DNA from: an uncultured Hippea sp.
GTDB lineage: Bacteria > Campylobacterota_A > Desulfurellia > JAADFJ01
Direction of reading: 5' to 3'
DNA length: 39,970 nucleotides
Assembly (NCBI GenBank): GCA_913009315.1
Contig: CAJVZA010000009.1
Span: forward strand, 1 to 39,970
The notes under the pieces are model-generated. The model worked only from the letters and a program-made list of their open reading frames with translations. It did not search any database and was not told the origin of the DNA. This document shows, one piece after another, positions 36,304 through 39,970 of the stretch; position 1 is the stretch's first letter; each line of letters starts with the position of its first letter. The translations under genes were made by a program, and so were the position numbers.

Positions 36304-37911
36304 TTATTGTAACGAGGGTGGAGGTTTGACTCCCAACTTTTCGTAAAGCTCCATCTGCCGTTTGGTCATTTCTCCGGCATACGACTTATGGCCGGGCTGT
36401 TCAAAACCTTCAATGATATCCAGCTCATCCAGCAGCTCCTGCATCGTGGTGGTTTTGAACAGACCTGTATTCTGCATCCTCTTCTTGATATAGGATAAAA
36501 CAATCAGGGCGAGAAACTCCACAAACAGTTTTCCATCAAGACTCTGTTCCGAGGACACCGACAGTCTCCGAAGATTCAACCGCTCTTTCAGGTTCCCAAA
36601 AGCCTTTTCAATTAGGTCTTTATTGCGGTAAATCTCCAAAGCTTCTATTGGGTCTTTGATGTCGTTGCTCAAAAGAGCAAAATAGCCGTAGTTCTTTTTT
36701 GCCTCTGCAATAGCTTTTTCTTTTGCCATGACCCTGATGCCTCTTACAGGAGTACGGATTACTTCAAAATAGGCGGCATACAACTTTTCATGATCGGTGT
36801 TTCTTTTTTCGCTTTCCAGTTCAATCTGCAGCTTGTGCAGCAATTTATTGAGCGCCTTCTCATGCTCTAAAGCCCTCTCTGCGGAGTAATACAGATGCAG
36901 ATACATTCTTCTTGTGCTTTTGAATGTATCTTCTTTATAGGGACGAGCTTGTGAATACTCCCATTTAATCGGCACAGCATAAGCATACAGGTCATAGGCA
37001 GGACTGTAATGCTTCCAGCTTCTCAATCTGTCCCGTTGTAAATCAAGTCCTGCTTTTACAATCTTCAGTGATGCCCTTGCAGCAATCAGAAACTTCAGAT
37101 GATTCTTGTACAAAGCGTTAATATTATCTGCACTGTAAAAGCCTCGGTCCATAACCAGTTTGATACGGTCAAATCCCATAAACCGGATATCAGCAAGCAG
37201 TTTCTTTATGGTTTTAACATCAGGGATATGTCCGGCAATCTTCCGGTAATAGAATGGAAGCTCAGAGGTCTGGCCAAACAACATGGCAAGGTTGATCTGT
37301 TCCAGCGGATCATTGTCCTTGTTGAATCCGTATTGCACCTGGTTCAGGCACCTGGAATAGCTGGATATCGAGGTTGTGTCGTATACCCAGTACTCCTTTT
37401 CTGCCCTGCGCTTTCCCTGCAGAAGAAAAAAATGCTCTCTTGCCTCCTCCGTGATGGAAGAAAACAGCTCACTGCTTCTTTGAGAGGGGATTATCTTCCC
37501 GTATGGATGTTTATGAATTGCAGACCATCTCGGGAAACGGCTCAGCGGGTTCTTGTCCTCCAGAATAAGGTAATAAGCGATAGAGAGAAGCTGTTTGTAT
37601 TGTTTGGGAAAGCATTTTTTCAAGTCATCCGCCACACCGATGGTCTCCACAATTTTATCAAACAGATAGGTTGCGCCATAAAAGTTGCGGGATATCCCGG
37701 TGATGGGAACCTGCCACCGCACTCTCTTTTCTTTTGAAGTGTCCGATATTCTTTTCCGTGTAGGAACAATCTTTTTTGTTACGGGATCTACCTTACCGAT
37801 GCATTTTCGTTTTGCCCGAGACTGCTTCTTTTCTTTGTCCCAAAAGGATATTGATTTATAGGCATATATCACACCTGTTTTTTTGTTTGTCTGGTATACG
37901 ATTGCTGCCAT
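36304..37911 (-). CDS. IS1634-family (IS4-like) DDE transposase
   Basis: 535-aa transposase that should move the surrounding element. The DDE residues are visible as D178 (WVYDTTS), D255 (VMDRGFYS) and E435 (LIEKAFGNLKERLNLR, the YREK-like region of IS4 relatives). The N-terminal YQTNKKTGVIYAYKSISFWDKEKKQSR is typical of the IS1634 group. A strong AAGGAGGG lies six bases before the ATG. Length is full and no frameshift is seen, so it may be active. GC and codon use are higher than in nearby chromosomal genes, consistent with recent arrival. Confidence 0.93.
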   Translation of the reverse strand: MAAIVYQTNKKTGVIYAYKSISFWDKEKKQSRAKRKCIGKVDPVTKKIVPTRKRISDTSKEKRVRWQVPITGISRNFYGATYLFDKIVETIGVADDLKKCFPKQYKQLLSIAYYLILEDKNPLSRFPRWSAIHKHPYGKIIPSQRSSELFSSITEEAREHFFLLQGKRRAEKEYWVYDTTSISSYSRCLNQVQYGFNKDNDPLEQINLAMLFGQTSELPFYYRKIAGHIPDVKTIKKLLADIRFMGFDRIKLVMDRGFYSADNINALYKNHLKFLIAARASLKIVKAGLDLQRDRLRSWKHYSPAYDLYAYAVPIKWEYSQARPYKEDTFKSTRRMYLHLYYSAERALEHEKALNKLLHKLQIELESEKRNTDHEKLYAAYFEVIRTPVRGIRVMAKEKAIAEAKKNYGYFALLSNDIKDPIEALEIYRNKDLIEKAFGNLKERLNLRRLSVSSEQSLDGKLFVEFLALIVLSYIKKRMQNTGLFKTTTMQELLDELDIIEGFEQPGHKSYAGEMTKRQMELYEKLGVKPPPSLQ

Positions 37912-37929
37912 TTTGCTCCCTCCTTCTTC

Positions 37930-37970
37930 TTATCCATCGTTACAGCATTATACATTGTAACGATGGATAA
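37930..37970. promoter_or_regulatory. Perfect 15-bp inverted repeat ahead of the transposase gene
   Basis: TTATCCATCGTTACA (37930-37944) and TGTAACGATGGATAA (37956-37970) are exact complements around 11 bases. It lies directly upstream of the transposase ribosome-binding site inside the IS. Such a hairpin could limit read-in transcription or translation of the transposase, or bind the transposase. Confidence 0.6.
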
Positions 37971-38084
37971 TGCAAGGGAAATCTTGGCTAATTGATGAAT
38001 ATCATTGCTTTATCAGTGATTACTCGTTACATTTTAGCGGGAATGCAGGTTATTACTGGGATTTGCCAAATTAAATTAAAAATG

Positions 38085-38112
38085 TTGTATATTATGGCAA
38101 TTTAAGTATAAT
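38085..38112 (+). promoter_or_regulatory. Promoter for the restriction endonuclease gene
   Basis: A perfect TATAAT (38107-38112) has TTGTAT (38085-38090) 16 bases upstream. It lies outside the IS right end and 68 bases before the nuclease start codon, so the gene has its own promoter. Confidence 0.5.
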
Positions 38113-38179
38113 GTATATAAAATGTTCGTTGAATAAATAGTTAGCATGCCCAAGCAACAATCATGTAGGAGATGCAAAA

Positions 38180-39250
38180 ATGGGAAATAGAAGATACTGG
38201 TCAATCAGAACAGATAAAGATAATAGGGAAATTCTTTTTGCTGAATTGGCTCAAGGAAAATTGAGGCAAGGATGGGGATATGATGTGACCCAGGATCTTG
38301 TTAAAATACAAAAAATTGTCAAGCAAGGTGGAAAATGGTGGGAACAATTAACTGATACTCAAAATGCTGCACTTCCAAATATGAGAATGTTATCTGATGC
38401 CGAGGATAGCATAAAAATAGGTGATATAATTTTAACTCCAAACCTACCGGAACAAAATTTTTTCTGCTTGGCTGAAGTAACAGGCGACTATTATTTTGAG
38501 AGGCTCAAATTAAACGAAGAAACAGATGTTAATGATTTTGGATTTGATTATGGCCATATTTTGCCTATCAGGCTTTTAACCACAGCAGGCACAGCAGGCA
38601 TTGATAAATACAATAAACATGTACATGCAGAAATCCGTTCTACTCTCCGAACGCCAATGCGGATGTGGAATTTGGACCCATATTCGCAGAGTATTGAAAG
38701 ACTTTTGACATGTTTTAATCAAGGTGAAGACCTTCTTGTGCCATCGACAGGAGAGGCCAGGTTAAATATTGCTTGGGACAACGCTTTCTCGAAAGCTATT
38801 GAAACATTACAGAAAAAACTTACGGAACAGTTAAATGCAAATTTTCAAGCAGCTGAATGGGAAGAGCCAATTAAAACAGTATTAAGCCAACTTTATCCAG
38901 GTGCAAATGTCAGGTGGACAGGCGGTGCTAATGAGCACGGAGCAGACATTGTAATTCAACTGCAAAATCATTTTGGTGATATACCTTGGTTAATTGTCAT
39001 CCAAGTAAAAAATTATACGGGCGAAATAGGCGAAAATGTTCTTAGTCAGATAAGAGAAGCCCATAATTACTACAGCAAAGAAGGAAAGATAATTTTAGGT
39101 GTCATTCTTACTACTGCTGAAAAAAGGTCATCCTTATTTGATGAAGCAAAAGCAAAACTTGAAAGAGAAATTTCCATGCCTATTGAGCTAATATTACGGC
39201 AGAAATTGATAAAAATTATGACGGAAGGTTTAGCTCGCAAAATAACATAA
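38180..39250 (+). CDS. Mrr-type (PD-(D/E)XK) restriction endonuclease with N-terminal reader-like domain
   Basis: 356-aa probable DNA-cleaving defence enzyme. The C-terminal part (about 222-345) is an Mrr_cat-type nuclease: E229, D256 in NEHGADIVIQ and Q275-V-K277 in WLIVIQVKNY give the D...QxK active site of Mrr enzymes, which often cut modified DNA. The N-terminal 165 residues (YWSIRT at 6-11, GWGY at 31-34, GDIILTP at 81-87, FCLAEVTGDY at 95-104) resemble an EVE/PUA-like modified-base reader, though I cannot name the family. No methyltransferase is adjacent, which fits a type IV system. The start has AGGAG eight bases upstream. An attC-like site follows the stop by four bases, so it may be an integron cassette gene. 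Confidence 0.75.
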   Translation: MGNRRYWSIRTDKDNREILFAELAQGKLRQGWGYDVTQDLVKIQKIVKQGGKWWEQLTDTQNAALPNMRMLSDAEDSIKIGDIILTPNLPEQNFFCLAEVTGDYYFERLKLNEETDVNDFGFDYGHILPIRLLTTAGTAGIDKYNKHVHAEIRSTLRTPMRMWNLDPYSQSIERLLTCFNQGEDLLVPSTGEARLNIAWDNAFSKAIETLQKKLTEQLNANFQAAEWEEPIKTVLSQLYPGANVRWTGGANEHGADIVIQLQNHFGDIPWLIVIQVKNYTGEIGENVLSQIREAHNYYSKEGKIILGVILTTAEKRSSLFDEAKAKLEREISMPIELILRQKLIKIMTEGLARKIT

Positions 39251-39253
39251 AAA

Positions 39254-39377
39254 TGCTAACAATTTTATGCACCTGACTGGCGAGCATGTGCGTTTTCTTG
39301 TGGTTTATCAGCTTGTTGCGTTACGCTCGAAGTTGGCAGTTGAACCCACGGCCAGCAGGTGATAATGGTCGTTGGGC
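39254..39377 (+). other. attC-like integron recombination site
   Basis: Imperfect palindrome directly after the nuclease stop. The outer left box reads TGCTAAC (39254-39260, six of seven matches to RYYYAAC) and the outer right box GTTGGGC (39371-39377, perfect GTTRRRY). Inside, CACCTG-A-CTGGC (39270-39281) pairs with GCCAGCAGGTG (39351-39361), leaving one unpaired A, as attC sites leave extrahelical bases. The length of 124 bp is like the long attC sites of chromosomal integrons. No integrase gene and no second site are in the window, so this is a structural inference. Confidence 0.5.
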
Positions 39378-39395
39378 GGTAACACGGAGAATATT

Positions 39396-39554
39396 ATGAC
39401 TAAGAGTGAACAGGAAACGACAACCACTGAGGCCATGAGGAATGCTGTGATCAGCATGGCAGTTGAATCATGGCGATTTGGCAGGGTATTCATCATGGGA
39501 AAAGAAGGTTTAATTAGGATAGGAACCGTCACTTTGAGGAAGGTGAAATTATGA
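39396..39554 (+). pseudogene. Shortened GrpE-like/nucleotide-exchange-type ORF upstream of hsp70
   Basis: A 52-codon frame opens MTKSEQETTTTEAMRNAV and closes with GTVTLRKVKL at an ATGA overlap with the Hsp70 gene. From memory, longer proteins encoded before stand-alone Hsp70 genes share both this N-terminus and a similar C-terminus with a middle of about 100 residues. Here the two ends are joined at about residue 33 (after WRFGRVF). I infer an internal deletion, so the product is probably non-functional. GC is higher than in the main window. If the frame is in fact complete it would be a small coupled protein of unknown role. Confidence 0.4.
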
Positions 39555-39854
39555 AAAATTTTGTGGGCATTGACTTGGGGACAACAAACAGCACTATCTG
39601 TTCTTACGATGGTTTGGAGACCCGCATCTGGAAAAGTCCCCAACAGAATGATGTGACACCGTCGGCTATCTACATCGACCGACGAGGCAACAAACGGATC
39701 GGATTTAATGCTTACAACATGGCACCACACAGCCCTGACAACTCCGCTATGTTGTTCAAGAGACTTATGGGAACCAGTACGCCAGTTCAACTTTCGGCAG
39801 TAAATCTCACCAAAACTCCAGAGGAATGCTCTGCGGAAGTATTGAAAATGCTTT
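39551..39854 (+). pseudogene. Hsp70-family chaperone gene, 5' part only
   Basis: The first 101 codons of a DnaK-like ATPase: VGIDLGTTNSTICSYDG (5-21) is the phosphate-1 motif, and TPEECSAEVLKML (89-101) is the usual helix before the nucleotide-binding lobe continues. After about residue 101 the homology ends: the frame reads an unrelated tail of some 35 residues, while another frame continues as a nitroreductase. Full-length members are about 600 aa. GC near 50% is unlike the surrounding genes, which points to transfer or to joining of foreign DNA. The upstream ORF overlaps by ATGA. Confidence 0.75.
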
Positions 39855-39970
39855 CGGTCATTTTATGTTTGCCGAGCTTAATACAGATGAGGCCGGAGAC
39901 ACAAGTAGCTGGACAAAGGCACAGACTTATCTTGCCCTTGGAAACACGCTGCATACTTTAGCTCGCCTCA
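39844..39970 (+). pseudogene. Internal fragment of an NfsB-type nitroreductase, cut by the window end
   Basis: In the frame beginning at 39844 the DNA reads ENAFGHFMFAELN, then DTSSWTKAQTYLALGNTLHTL. This matches the central part of NfsB-like nitroreductases (compare W..KQ.YL..GN.L in E. coli NfsB). It is not in the Hsp70 frame and lacks an N-terminus of about 120 residues. The junction with Hsp70 falls within the ten bases GAAAATGCTT (39844-39853). It continues past the window edge. It may be a recombination product or a misassembly. Confidence 0.6.

Larger units (their letters stand above)
36288..38050 (-). mobile_element. IS1634-family insertion sequence
   Basis: Terminal inverted repeats ACCTGCATTCCCGC (36288-36301) and GCGGGAATGCAGGT (38037-38050) are perfect for 14 bp, with a further TGTAACGAG/CTCGTTACA match inside. 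The single ORF between them is a full-length transposase. Both flanks carry TTAC directly next to the ends (36283-36286 and 38053-38056), but a clean target duplication cannot be fixed because the exact ends are ambiguous by one or two bases. The element appears intact. Confidence 0.88.

Noticed and set aside
37099-37737. 212-codon plus-strand ORF
   Set aside because: It lies entirely antisense to the IS1634 transposase, whose family motifs and ribosome-binding site are clear.
36280-38060. Defined target-site duplication of the IS
   Set aside because: TTAC occurs beside both ends, but element ends are ambiguous by one or two bases and a 5-6 bp duplication usual for the family is not exact.
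38128-38146. Upstream cassette boundary (GTTGAAT or GTTAGCA) for the nuclease
   Set aside because: GTTGAAT fits GTTRRRY, but no attC-like palindrome precedes it; too short a motif to call.

Overview
The window is low in GC (roughly 35-40% by eye) and comes from a diderm (Gram-negative) bacterium. It carries the outer-membrane assembly protein BamA, the lipoprotein-release system LolC/LolD and an LpxH-like hydrolase. The order recA-pilT-recX-alaS, and lolC-lolD directly upstream of bamA, are arrangements I associate with Desulfobacterota and related deltaproteobacterial lineages. A proteobacterial GshA (Acidithiobacillus-type) and a tungstate importer fit that view. The lineage is an inference; no rRNA or other taxonomic marker gene was seen.

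Layout: 1-148 is half of a palindromic MITE-like element. 378-2871 is a tupABC tungstate importer. 2872-3644 is a gene-poor stretch with decayed sequence and one copy of a dispersed repeat. 3645-8827 is a minus-strand redox cluster headed by a TetR regulator with a perfect operator: two PPOX-fold flavin/F420-binding proteins, a nitroreductase, a luciferase-like monooxygenase, a peroxiredoxin-like protein and a PanE-like reductase. One PPOX gene has taken a 128-bp MITE in frame. 9068-22300 is a long plus-strand housekeeping run with overlapping genes: valS, a secreted protein of unknown function, argD, pgpA, a CinA-C protein, thpR, recA, pilT, recX, alaS and a TauE/SafE transporter.

22777-25749 is a minus-strand lpxH-like/ligA/SemiSWEET operon ending in a 20-bp perfect hairpin. 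26034-30108 is lolC-lolD-bamA with ATGA overlaps, followed by a MITE-derived structure with a 63-bp tandem repeat. 30447-34533 is a minus-strand operon of gshA, gshB, an ABC ATPase, an ABC-2 permease and a glutaredoxin, which suggests coupled glutathione synthesis, export and use. 34989-35909 is an EamA transporter.

From 36 kb on the window is accessory DNA: an IS1634-family insertion sequence, a modification-dependent-looking Mrr-type restriction endonuclease, an attC-like (integron cassette) palindrome directly after it, and then a higher-GC fragment. That fragment holds a shortened GrpE-like ORF and the start of an Hsp70 gene, which changes within a few bases into an internal piece of a nitroreductase gene. 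That last join is either a real illegitimate recombination or an assembly chimera at the contig end.

The most interesting signals are the nuclease-attC pair, the glutathione synthesis/export operon, the in-frame MITE insertion in a PPOX gene, and a three-copy dispersed repeat (3.3, 22.4 and 34.8 kb) whose conservation continues past stop codons. No CRISPR array, tRNA or rRNA gene was recognised.
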